From: Nitratidesulfovibrio sp. SRB-5
Lineage (GTDB): Bacteria; Desulfobacterota; Desulfovibrionia; Desulfovibrionales; Desulfovibrionaceae
Assembly: GCF_019931275.1 (NCBI RefSeq)
Contig: NZ_JAIOTY010000002.1
Span: 124,001-188,000, forward strand
Length of the DNA stretch: 64,000 nt
Reading direction: 5' to 3'
Shown here: in pieces, positions 49,571-58,207 of the stretch
How the letters are laid out: the number at the start of each line of letters is the position of its first letter
How positions within the stretch are numbered: the first letter of the stretch is position 1
Translations under genes and position numbers: made by a program
Notes under the pieces: generated by a model
Database searches by the model: none
What the model was told of the DNA's origin: nothing
Seen by the model: the letters and a program-made list of their open reading frames with translations, nothing else

Positions 49571-50035
49571 CTACTCGAAGCAGAACTCCACGGTGAAGTC
49601 GCCGTGGGGCGTGCCGAAGGGAATGGCGATGATGGGCGCCTTGGTGACGTGGCTGATGGTGTGCCCGTCGCCCATGATAACCGAGGGGGTGGCCCCCTGG
49701 AAGGTCATGCCCATTTCGGCAAGGCCCGCGCGGGCCTGGCCGGAGATCATGTTGGTCACCTCGCCCACGGCGTCCTTGATGTCCTGGACGATGTCCTGGA
49801 TGTCGTCGCCCAGCATGGCCTTCACCAGGGCGATGGCGCACTTCTTGGTGAAGGTCACCGAGATGGTGCCGTTCTTGTACCCGGTAATGCCGATGACGGC
49901 AGATACGTCGCCCTTGGCCACGTTGTTCTTCTTCACGTAGGGGGGCCCAGCCGTGGGGGTGATGCCCGCCATGGTGGACAGCACGTTGATGGTGGCCGCG
50001 ACGAAGGGCTTTGCGACTTCGATGCCGCTGCTCAT
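49571..50035 (-). CDS. cheX: CheX-type chemotaxis protein
   Basis: A 154-residue CheX/CheC-family protein. The N-terminus IEVAKPFVAATINVLSTMAG and GITGYKNGTISVTFTKKCAI, then MLGDDIQDIVQDIKDAVGEV TNMISGQAR, follow the CheX pattern, in which a conserved E-x2-N pair (E and N in GEVTNM) is the catalytic site for dephosphorylating CheY-P. TFQGATPSVIMGDGHTI and IPFGTPHGDFTVEFCFE complete the fold. The ATG at 50035 has AAGGAG upstream. It stands alone, so it serves a chemotaxis system elsewhere. Confidence 0.9.
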   Translation of the reverse strand: MSSGIEVAKPFVAATINVLSTMAGITPTAGPPYVKKNNVAKGDVSAVIGITGYKNGTISVTFTKKCAIALVKAMLGDDIQDIVQDIKDAVGEVTNMISGQARAGLAEMGMTFQGATPSVIMGDGHTISHVTKAPIIAIPFGTPHGDFTVEFCFE

Positions 50036-50400
50036 GGTATGGCTCCTTGACGGTGGGCGTGCCCCCCCCTCCCGTGATGTGGCGGGGTGGCGAGGGCGCA
50101 CTGAACAACCTACTGGAAACGGGCTGGGGCCGTCCAGTGCCAAGGCGCTCGTTTCACGCAAATGGCCGGGAAACGCGGCCCACATCGCCGGGCAAGGGCG
50201 AAGACTGCGGCGTCGCGGTGCGGCTCTGCACGTGGCGGGCGCAGCGCATGCACGGGCCATGCATCGTGCGGGCGGTGAAGGGGAAGCGTGCGCGCGGGCG
50301 CGCCAGTGTCATGCGGGATTGGCGCGCGACGTGCGCAGCATGGTGCGGGCGCCTGGCGGGGGCGCGGGAGGATGCCGTACCGCAAGCCTGCGCGTGGCGG
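50036..50400. other. 365-bp gap upstream of cheX
   Basis: No gene and no recognisable element were found. It is GC-rich and codes only for antisense-like frames; the cheX promoter should be near its left end but no consensus is visible. Confidence 0.35.
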
Positions 50401-50727
50401 CTAATGCAGAACGCTGGCAGAGGCTTCCGCCTTGGCGGCGTTCAGGTTGCCCGCGATGGCGGTGTAGACGCGGTGCTGTGTGCCCACCTTGGCTTCAAGA
50501 TGAGCCAGGGCGGCGGAGAAATGGGTCACGGCTTCGTCGGTGCGGCCACGCAGGCGGCAGACCAGCCCGAGATTGTTGCGGATCTTGGCCTCGAACCCGA
50601 CAAGCCCAAGGGCCATGGCCTGGCGCAGGGCCTGCGAAAGCAGAAAGTCCGCGTTGGCGAGGTTGCCTTCCGAAAGGGCCTGCATGCCCTGCCTGTTCAA
50701 AGCGCCGATCCGGCTTGCTGCGCACAT
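50401..50727 (-). CDS. small TPR-like protein
   Basis: A 108-residue helical protein with about two and a half TPR-type repeats: NRQGMQALSEGNLANADFLL, then KIRNNLGLVCRLRGRTDEAV THFSAALAHLE (the W/L-G-Y-A-F pattern is partly kept). The ATG at 50727 has AAGGA upstream. It lies 224 bases after the DUF2325 gene and probably in its Fur-controlled transcript. Interestingly both proteins begin with MCAA. From memory a Fur-regulated pair of hypothetical genes (genY/genZ) is described in Desulfovibrio vulgaris; this pair may correspond, which I cannot verify. Probable role: protein-protein interaction. Confidence 0.7.
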   Translation of the reverse strand: MCAASRIGALNRQGMQALSEGNLANADFLLSQALRQAMALGLVGFEAKIRNNLGLVCRLRGRTDEAVTHFSAALAHLEAKVGTQHRVYTAIAGNLNAAKAEASASVLH

Positions 50728-50951
50728 GGTCTTTGTCCTTGGTCCAGAAATGTGATGCGGTGATGGCGTGGCGCCGTGCTTTCCGTCCGGGGTGGTGCCC
50801 CATGGTGCCCCATGGTGCCGCTGGCGTCGCTGACGCCGCCGCGGAGCCCCGGCATGAAGCGTGGGTGCGGCTGCGCCGGGCGGGTCGCATCCGCGCGCTT
50901 TGCGGGTAAGGGCCGGGGTTCCACGGCGGTGGCGTCGTCGTGCCTGAAATT

Positions 50952-51230
50952 CTAGTTGGTGGTGTCCAGGGCCTGACGCAGTGTGGAAACGCCGCAGCTG
51001 TGCAGCATCTGCACGGGAATGCTGTTGGCCTTGGCGTGCTGCACCACCTCGCGCTTGGCAGCGTGCGAGATCTTGTTGGTGAACACGATGACCAGGTCCG
51101 CCTGGCCGAGCTTGTCGGCGATGCGGTTCTCCTTGCCCGTGAACACCTTGAGGTCCACGCCGCTGGCGAGGGCTGCATTGATGTAGTCGCGCTTCAGTCT
51201 GTCCATTCCGCCGATGAGTGCTGCGCACAT
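50952..51230 (-). CDS. DUF2325-family protein under Fur-type control
   Basis: A 92-residue protein of the DUF2325 type. AALIGGMDRLKRDYINAALA, then ADKLGQADLVIVFTNKISHA and VVQHAKANSIPVQMLHSCGV (with H-S-C-G-V near the end) match the family's pattern: a small Rossmann-like fold with a conserved cysteine. Function is unknown in the literature I know. The ATG at 51230 has AAGGAG nine bases upstream. A Fur-like operator lies inside its promoter (51269-51297), so expression should rise in iron shortage. Confidence 0.8.
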   Translation of the reverse strand: MCAALIGGMDRLKRDYINAALASGVDLKVFTGKENRIADKLGQADLVIVFTNKISHAAKREVVQHAKANSIPVQMLHSCGVSTLRQALDTTN

Positions 51231-51268
51231 GTGAGGCTCCTTCCGACGAGTCTCGCGTCGTTTTGTCC

Positions 51269-51297
51269 TGTTTAATGAAAACGATTTTCATTGTCAA
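51269..51297 (-). promoter_or_regulatory. promoter of DUF2325/TPR genes
   Basis: On the minus strand TTGACA (51292-51297) is followed after 17 bases by TAAACA (51269-51274). The spacer is entirely occupied by the Fur-like operator. The start codon is ~40 bases further on. Confidence 0.6.
51274..51292. promoter_or_regulatory. Fur-type operator
   Basis: The 19-bp AATGAAAACGATTTTCATT has 8-bp perfect inverted arms around a 3-base centre, close to the classical iron box. It lies between the -35 and -10 elements, where a bound repressor would block RNA polymerase. Confidence 0.75.
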
Positions 51298-51632
51298 CAC
51301 GAGCGCGTGAATTTTTATGCTGCCCATGCGCTGCGCAGCGTGTTCCGGGAGGATTCCGGTGGCAATTGGCGGGCAAAACCCTGGAACTGTCGACTGTTAT
51401 TGCGCGGCGGGGCATTGCGTACGACGTGGTCTGCCCCGTGACGAGGCAGGGGCGGATTGGCGCGGCGGGATGCGCGGCGCGGGGCGTAACGCGTGCGGGC
51501 CGCGCGTCCCGGCAAGAACGAGCGGCCCGTGCGGAATGTGCCGAAACGGGCAGGTATGGAGGGGCGTCGGGCGCGGGGGGCGTCCGGGCGGAGCGCCGTG
51601 CGATGCGAAGCGGGGAGTTTCGGGACGCGGGG
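51298..51632. other. gap between Fur-box promoter and ferredoxin
   Basis: About 335 bases with no gene visible. The ferredoxin on the minus strand ends at 51633, and no hairpin with a T tract follows it. Confidence 0.35.
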
Positions 51633-51827
51633 CTATTCCTCGCGCCACTCGATACATTCCACCGGACAGGTGGAGATGGCGTCTTCCACGCATTCCGCGG
51701 TGGTATTGGGGTCGATGACCTCCGCATATTCGCCTGCGCTGGACATTCTGAACGCCTCGGGGCAAAGTTCGACGCACGATTCGCACGCCATGCATTCGTC
51801 CTGATCAAGGTACAGATACTTCGCCAT
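51633..51827 (-). CDS. single-cluster ferredoxin, D. gigas type
   Basis: A 64-residue acidic ferredoxin. Cysteines are C12, C15, C18 (CMACESC), C22, C46, C54 (TCP) and C58. Spacing matches Desulfovibrio gigas ferredoxin shifted by four residues: C12/15/18/54 would hold a [4Fe-4S] cluster (convertible to 3Fe-4S) and C22-C46 would form the disulfide. C58 is additional. It is a soluble electron carrier, in sulfate reducers linked to pyruvate oxidation or hydrogenases. The ATG at 51827 has a very strong AAGGAGG. It is divergent from the helical repeat gene at 51927 across 99 bases, so the two share a promoter region. Confidence 0.92.
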   Translation of the reverse strand: MAKYLYLDQDECMACESCVELCPEAFRMSSAGEYAEVIDPNTTAECVEDAISTCPVECIEWREE

Positions 51828-51926
51828 GGTGGCCTCCTTGGGCTGTTTGCTCCATGGCATAGCATGGCCGAAGCGTCGAGCACAACGGGCGGGGCGCACG
51901 GCGTCCAACGCAGCGGAGGCAACCCG

Positions 51927-52559
51927 GTGGCATCCAAAGGCGACGCGCGCCAGGCGCGCGAGTACCTGGCGCGAGCCAAGGCATATTTTCACAGGCACGA
52001 CGTGCCCCGCGCCCTGGCGGCCACCGCCGCCGGCGTGCAACCCATCGTGGACGGCGGCATCGTCGGGCGCGACCTGGCCGAACTGCACGGCGCGCTGCGC
52101 GAGATGGTGCAGATGCTCTCGCGCGACGAGGACGTGAAGACGCGTGCCATGGCGATTTCGCCGCGCGGGCTGACCTTCGAGAAGGGGGCCGAGAAGCAGT
52201 TGCTGGCCATGCTGGCGCGCATTCTGCGGTCCATGCGCGACGAGCAGGAGCAGGAAACCTACGAGCAGGCCATTGCCCGCAAGCAGCAGCTGGACAAGCT
52301 GCTGCTGCACGGCAAGCGGTTGCTGGAACACAAGAAGGTGGGCGAGGCGGACGAGGCCTTCACCGAGGCCACGGGCTTCTACCGCAACGAACACCGGCTG
52401 TTTCTGCTCATGGGCAAGGCCATGCTGGATGCGGGAGAACCCAAGCGCGCCCTGCGCCACCTGCGCAAGGCCATGGAGGTGGACCCGGACAAGGAGCAGG
52501 CCAGGCGGGTGCACGATACGGCCCTGGCCCGCAGCAAGGGCGAGCCCGATCCGGCGTGA
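51927..52559 (+). CDS. TPR-like helical repeat protein
   Basis: A 210-residue soluble helical protein. I prefer the GTG at 51927, preceded by GGAGG at eight bases, over the ATG at 51864. The first half (AREYLARAKAYFHRHDVPRA) and the last half (LDKLLLHGKRLLEHKKVGEA, DEAFTEATGFY, LLMGKAMLDAGEPKRALRHL) are TPR-like helix pairs; the centre has a Lys/Glu-rich coiled segment (MRDEQEQETYEQAIARKQQL). It probably acts as a scaffold. Conserved in relatives by impression only. Confidence 0.7.
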   Translation: MASKGDARQAREYLARAKAYFHRHDVPRALAATAAGVQPIVDGGIVGRDLAELHGALREMVQMLSRDEDVKTRAMAISPRGLTFEKGAEKQLLAMLARILRSMRDEQEQETYEQAIARKQQLDKLLLHGKRLLEHKKVGEADEAFTEATGFYRNEHRLFLLMGKAMLDAGEPKRALRHLRKAMEVDPDKEQARRVHDTALARSKGEPDPA

Positions 52560-52680
52560 TGCCCCGGCGTTGCCCGGCACCCCGGTTCTGCCTGACGCCG
52601 GGCGCGTCCGACTGGCGCCGGGCGGGCAGGGGGCCGACAGCGGACAGGCACCGGACCGGGGACCGGGGCCAGACCGGCCC

Positions 52681-52764
52681 GGAAATCCGGCAGGCACAGG
52701 AAATCCGGCAGGCACGACGCCCTCATGCACGCGAAACGTTCCGCGTGCATGAGGGCGTCGTGCC
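52681..52764. repeat. 23-bp perfect inverted repeat with 8-base loop, after direct repeat
   Basis: Arms at 52711-52733 and 52742-52764 are perfectly complementary (the arm begins GGCACGACGCCCTCATGCAC); the loop is aaacgttc. Just before it, GGAAATCCGGCAGGCAC occurs twice in tandem (52681-52697, 52699-52715), the second copy overlapping the left arm. No T tract follows. It lies in a 405-bp gap (52560-52964) between convergent genes that has no gene of its own. Confidence 0.85.
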
Positions 52765-52964
52765 GTTGCGGCGCAGGGAGAATGACAGGCTGCGTGCCGG
52801 TCAGGGGACAGCGACAGGGCGATTACAACAGGGGGACAACATCAGGGCGCAACATCAGGGCGGCAACGGCAATTGGTGCCCCGTTGCGGCGGGTTGCCGG
52901 GAGGCTGGCGGCGGGCTGGGGTCCGGCTGGCGTCCAACTGCCGGGAGGCAGCCCGGAGGGCGGC

Positions 52965-53246
52965 CTACAGGTCCAGCAGGCGGGCCACCCGTTCCGGATC
53001 CAGCGAGCGGTGCGCATCGCCGGAGGGGGCGGCCAGCATGTCCATGACCGCGCTGTAGGCCAGGTCGGCCTCGGCGGTGGGCACCTCGGCATTGGCGGCC
53101 TGCCCTGCCGGGGCAGCATGGGCGGACTGGGCACCGGTGGCGCCAAGCGAGGAACGCTTGGCTTCGGTGGTCTCGCGGGCGTGCGCCAGCAGCGTGTCGA
53201 TGCGAGAGAAGGTATCCTGCGAAATGGTGGTGATGCCCGTGGTCAT
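52965..53246 (-). CDS. small hypothetical protein (93 aa)
   Basis: I do not recognise this protein. Start ATG at 53246 follows AGGAGG at seven bases, a strong initiation site that supports a real gene. The sequence is soluble with an N-terminal helix (ITTISQDTFSRIDTLLAHAR), an Ala/Ser-rich middle (GATGAQSAHAAPAGQAANAE) and a C-terminal helix (RSLDPERVARLLDL). The size and the disordered middle recall anti-sigma factors of the FlgM kind, but the key region is not convincing. It is divergent from coaX across 267 bases. Confidence 0.6.
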   Translation of the reverse strand: MTTGITTISQDTFSRIDTLLAHARETTEAKRSSLGATGAQSAHAAPAGQAANAEVPTAEADLAYSAVMDMLAAPSGDAHRSLDPERVARLLDL

Positions 53247-53513
53247 GGCGGCCTCCTGGAAGTTTTTTCCGTATGCCCGGGCAGGAATGCAAGTGACGTG
53301 CAAAACCGCAGGCGACGTGCCCTGTCATCTTCGTTATTCCCATCATTCCCGGCGGGCCCGGCAGGCCGCGAACCGTTGCGAATCGGGCCGCTTTGAGGTA
53401 GGCGAAGCGGCGCGCCACGGTTGCGTTTCCGTCCGAACAGGCTACACTTGCGCAAAGGTGCATCACGCACGGGACGGCAGCGGCCACATCCATACCCGAC
53501 TGGCGGAAGCGGC

Positions 53514-54302
53514 ATGACCCAGCATTTTCTGCTGTTCGACATAGGCAACACCAACGTCAAGATCGGCATCGCGGTGGAAACCGCCGTGCTGACTTCGTAC
53601 GTGCTGCCCACAGACCCCGGCCAGACGGCCGACTCCATCGGGCTGCGCCTGCTGGAGGTGCTGCGCCATGCCGGGCTGGGACCGGCGGACGTGGGGGCCT
53701 GCGTGGCCAGTTCGGTGGTGCCCGGCGTCAACCCGCTGATCCGCCGCGCCTGCGAACGCTACCTGTACCGCAAACTGCTGTTCGCCCCCGGCGACATCGC
53801 CATTCCGCTGGAAAACCGTTACGAACGGCCCGCCGAAGTGGGCGCGGACCGGTTGGTGGCGGCCTATGCCGCCCGGAGGATGTACCCCGGCCCCCGGTCG
53901 CTGGTATCCGTGGATTTCGGCACCGCCACCACGTTTGACTGTGTGGAAGGCGGTGCGTATCTTGGTGGTTTGATCTGTCCCGGCGTGCTGTCGTCCGCCG
54001 GGGCGTTGTCGTCGCGCACGGCCAAGCTGCCGCGCATCAGCCTGGAAGTGGAAGAGGATTCGCCGGTCATCGGGCGGTCCACCACCACCAGCCTGAACCA
54101 CGGCTTCATTTTCGGCTTTGCCGCCATGACCGAAGGGGTGCTGGCTCGCCTGCGCGGCGTGCTGCCCGGCCCCACGGAGGTGGTGGCCACGGGCGGATTC
54201 GCCCGGGACATCGCGCGGGTGAGCAGCTGTTTCGACCACGTCAGGCCAGACCTTTTGCTGGAGGGCCTGCGGCTGTTGTATATGGAACGTGACGCGCGCT
54301 AG
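53514..54302 (+). CDS. coaX: type III pantothenate kinase
   Basis: A 262-residue CoaX, an ASKHA-fold kinase phosphorylating pantothenate, the first step of coenzyme A synthesis. FLLFDIGNTNVKIGIAVE holds the P-loop-like D-x-G-N-T motif; RYERPAEVGADRLVAAYAAR is the pantothenate/dimer motif; SVDFGTATTFDCVEGGAYLG GLICPG is the third signature. VVATGGFARDIA near the end binds adenosine. The start at 53514 is preceded by GGCGGAAG; the longer frame from 53421 has no site. It is followed by the tandem-repeat array and eno. Confidence 0.93.
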   Translation: MTQHFLLFDIGNTNVKIGIAVETAVLTSYVLPTDPGQTADSIGLRLLEVLRHAGLGPADVGACVASSVVPGVNPLIRRACERYLYRKLLFAPGDIAIPLENRYERPAEVGADRLVAAYAARRMYPGPRSLVSVDFGTATTFDCVEGGAYLGGLICPGVLSSAGALSSRTAKLPRISLEVEEDSPVIGRSTTTSLNHGFIFGFAAMTEGVLARLRGVLPGPTEVVATGGFARDIARVSSCFDHVRPDLLLEGLRLLYMERDAR

Positions 54303-54374
54303 GGATTGCGGCGCGCCGCGTCGGAGCCGGATTTTCGACGTGCCGCTGGCGGCATGGGTATTTGCCGATATAAC
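54303..54374. other. sequence between coaX and repeat array
   Basis: Short segment with a degenerate repeat-like core (cgcgccgcgtc near 54311-54321), probably a decayed outer copy of the array unit. Confidence 0.4.
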
Positions 54375-56116
<1,742 letters not shown>

Positions 56117-56136
56117 CGGGCTGTCGCGTACATCGG

Positions 56137-56167
56137 GGGAGGGGGCCTGCGTGGCTCCCTCCCTTTT
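56137..56167 (+). terminator. terminator after eno
   Basis: GGGAGGG (56137-56143) pairs with CCCTCCC (56157-56163) and is followed by TTTT, about 20 bases after the enolase stop. Confidence 0.85.
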
Positions 56168-56228
56168 GCTTTCGGGCGGGGGGAGAGCGGCAGGGTGTTG
56201 CACGCGGTTCGGCAGAGAATTTCAGTTT

Positions 56229-56336
56229 GAACCCGCCCCCAAAAAGGGGGTTCGGGGGAGCATGCTCCCCCGGCGGGGTACGGGGCAGCGCCCCGATATT
56301 TTAAAGGCCGCCACTTTCCCGCAAGGGACAAGGCGG
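56229..56336. other. structured intergenic element with four hairpins
   Basis: In sequence: CCCCC-aaaaa-GGGGG (56236-56250), an 18-bp palindrome GGGGGAGCATGCTCCCCC (56254-56271), CGGGGC-agc-GCCCCG (56281-56295) followed by atatttt, and a hairpin CCGCC...GGCGG (56308-56336) with an inner TCCC-GCAA-GGGA stem whose GCAA is a GNRA tetraloop. It sits between eno's terminator and folD. Similar C/G-rich palindromic tracts flank the ABC operon end (41945-42107). It may be a dispersed REP-like element or a folD leader RNA. Confidence 0.65.
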
Positions 56337-56433
56337 CAATACATGGCGGATGCAACCGGAACGCAGGACGGTGCCGGGCAGCGGAATCAGACAGGCGGCG
56401 CGCACGCGCGCCGGATTTCGGGAGGTTGGAGAG

Positions 56434-57297
56434 ATGTTGCTGCTCGACGGCAAGGCGACGGCTGCGGCCATTCGCGCGGAGCTGAAGGAAGAAGTGGCGG
56501 CGGGGCTTGCGGCGGCGGGCCGCGCGCCGGGGTTGGCGGTCATTCTGGTGGGTGAGGATCCCGCCTCGCAGGTGTACGTGCGCAACAAGGAGCGCGGCTG
56601 CGAAGAGGCGGGCATCCGGTCCGAGGCGTTTCGCCTGCCTGCGGACACCACGCAGGAAACGCTGGAAGTGCTCATCGACGAACTGAACGGGCGCGCGGAC
56701 ATTGACGGCATTCTGCTGCAACTGCCGCTGCCCAAGGGGTTGAACAGCCAGCGCTGTCTGGAGCGCATCAGCCCCAGAAAGGACGTGGACGGCTTTCACC
56801 CCGAAAACATGGGGCGTCTGGCGCTGGGGCTGCCGGGCTTTCGCCCGTGCACCCCGGCGGGGGTGATGACCCTGCTGGAACGGTATGACCTGTCGCCTTC
56901 GGGCAAGAAGGCCGTGGTGGTGGGGCGCAGCAACATCGTGGGCAAGCCGCTGGCGCTGATGCTGGGCGCGCCCGGCAAGTACGCCAACGCCACGGTGACG
57001 GTGTGCCATTCCGGCACGCCGAACCTGGCCGAAGAGTGTCGCCAGGCGGACTTCCTGTTCGTGGCGGCGGGGCGGCCCTGCCTGGTCACCTCGGACATGG
57101 TCAAGCCCGGCGCCGTGGTGGTGGACGTGGGCATCCACCGCACCGACGAAGGGCTGGTGGGCGACTGCAAGTACGACGACATCAGCTGCATCGCATCGGC
57201 CATGACTCCGGTGCCCGGCGGCGTGGGGCCCATGACCATTGCCCAGTTGCTCATCAACACCGTGATCTCGTGGAAGGGCCGCACCGCTGCGGCGTAG
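56434..57297 (+). CDS. folD: bifunctional methylene-THF dehydrogenase/cyclohydrolase
   Basis: A 287-residue FolD, interconverting methylene-, methenyl- and 10-formyl-tetrahydrofolate. [20 protein letters not shown] contains the catalytic lysine (Y-V-x2-K), [13 protein letters not shown] the substrate strand, [19 protein letters not shown] and [11 protein letters not shown] the active site, [19 protein letters not shown] the NADP-binding loop and [15 protein letters not shown] the C-terminal signature. The ATG at 56434 has GGAG/GGAGAG upstream. 10-formyl-THF from this enzyme is the likely donor for the sugar formyltransferase at 7053-7691. Confidence 0.97.
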   Translation: MLLLDGKATAAAIRAELKEEVAAGLAAAGRAPGLAVILVGEDPASQVYVRNKERGCEEAGIRSEAFRLPADTTQETLEVLIDELNGRADIDGILLQLPLPKGLNSQRCLERISPRKDVDGFHPENMGRLALGLPGFRPCTPAGVMTLLERYDLSPSGKKAVVVGRSNIVGKPLALMLGAPGKYANATVTVCHSGTPNLAEECRQADFLFVAAGRPCLVTSDMVKPGAVVVDVGIHRTDEGLVGDCKYDDISCIASAMTPVPGGVGPMTIAQLLINTVISWKGRTAAA

Positions 57298-57326
57298 CCA
57301 GAATCCGAAATATTTAGTCTGCATGC

Positions 57327-57359
57327 GCGCCGCGCGGGGAATGCCCGCGCGGCGCTTTT
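57327..57359 (+). terminator. terminator after folD
   Basis: A perfect 12-bp stem GCGCCGCGCGGG/CCCGCGCGGCGC (57327-57338, 57344-57355) with a 5-base loop is followed by TTTTATTATTT, 30 bases after the folD stop. Confidence 0.92.
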
Positions 57360-57468
57360 ATTATTTGCGGGCGACGCTATGCGTGGCGCGGCACGTGGTG
57401 TAACATGAAAGAACTATGCCGCACATGTGCGTGACGGCGGCGTTTGAATCACCACAAGGAGGGCTTCT

Positions 57469-57858
57469 ATGCGCAATGTATTCATGAAGATGGCGCTGTC
57501 TGCGGCGCTTGTTCTGGCCCTGGGCCTGCCGTCCCTGGGCTTTGCGGCAGAGGCCGCGCCCGCCCCGGCAGACCATGGCGTCCACGACGCCAAACCCGCT
57601 GGCGAAGGGCCGAAGATGATGATGGATGGCGCCGACACCATGATGCACATGAAGGACATGTCCAAGGGCGAGATGATGATGCAGCAGGGCAAGGGGATGA
57701 TGGACAAGAACGCCCCCATGACCCCCGGCAGGAAGAAGATGATGGAAGGACATGACAAGATGATGCAGGGCAAGAAGATGATGATGGAAGGCCATACCAT
57801 GATGATGGACGGCAAGAAGATGATGGACATGGAGGCCGCCGGGGCTCCGAAACAATAG
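57469..57858 (+). CDS. exported methionine-rich protein
   Basis: A 129-residue protein. Residues 1-27 are a clear signal peptide (FMKMALSAALVLALGLPSLG, cleavage after FAA or AEA). The mature part is extraordinarily rich in Met (about 30% between residues 48 and 124), with Lys, Asp, Gly and His, in imperfect repeats of the type MMxGxxMM, HDKMMQGKKMMMEGHTMMMD. There are no cysteines. Similar Met-rich 'MxKDx' repeat proteins are known as uncharacterised exported proteins; Met/His clusters bind Cu(I)/Ag(I) or act as oxidant sinks, so a periplasmic metal or redox buffer is plausible. The ATG at 57469 has AAGGAGG upstream. Monocistronic between two terminators. Confidence 0.8.
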   Translation: MRNVFMKMALSAALVLALGLPSLGFAAEAAPAPADHGVHDAKPAGEGPKMMMDGADTMMHMKDMSKGEMMMQQGKGMMDKNAPMTPGRKKMMEGHDKMMQGKKMMMEGHTMMMDGKKMMDMEAAGAPKQ

Positions 57859-57920
57859 CGGCAAAGCCGCTCCGGTCGGACGCAGCCAGAAGCAGTCCGG
57901 TGCAGGGTGTGCTTTTCGGG

Positions 57921-57950
57921 CGGGGTCATGGAAGCATGACCCCGTTGTCG
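57921..57950 (+). terminator. terminator after Met-rich gene
   Basis: CGGGGTCATG (57921-57930) and CATGACCCCG (57935-57944) form a perfect 10-bp stem with a gaag tetraloop, followed by TTGTCGTT, about 60 bases after the stop. Confidence 0.7.
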
Positions 57951-58046
57951 TTGCGGCGGGTGGCCGGACCGCACGGCAGAAAAAACAGTGGAGCCCTTGC
58001 GGGCAGTTCCTGCCGCCTTGCGCGCCTTGTCAAGATTATCTATCTT

Positions 58047-58072
58047 TACATTCCAATGTATTGCCTAATGTA
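58047..58072 (+). promoter_or_regulatory. palindrome upstream of flgE promoter
   Basis: TACATT-cc-AATGTA (58047-58060) is a perfect 6-bp-arm palindrome; a further AATGTA half-site lies at 58067-58072, in an AT-rich island just upstream of the sigma-54-like promoter. It could bind an activator or IHF-like protein. Confidence 0.4.
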
Positions 58073-58081
58073 ACCCAGCGC

Positions 58082-58097
58082 TGGCACGGCTCGTGCT
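58082..58097 (+). promoter_or_regulatory. sigma-54-type promoter of flgE
   Basis: TGGCACGGCTCGTGCT matches the -24/-12 consensus TGGCACG-N4-TTGCW in all but one base and has the correct GG/GC spacing. It lies 110 bases upstream of the flgE start. Confidence 0.65.
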
Positions 58098-58207
58098 TTG
58101 CGACTCCGCAGGGAAGAATCTTCCCCGGTTCCGCGTGCCCGCCTTCCACCGGGAAGGCAGGCGAGACGCGTTACGGACCGGGGTACTTCGCGCCCGAGGA
58201 GATACGC

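Noticed and set aside
52965-53246. FlgM anti-sigma factor
   Set aside because: Length and disordered middle fit, but the conserved sigma-28-binding C-terminal helices are not recognisable.
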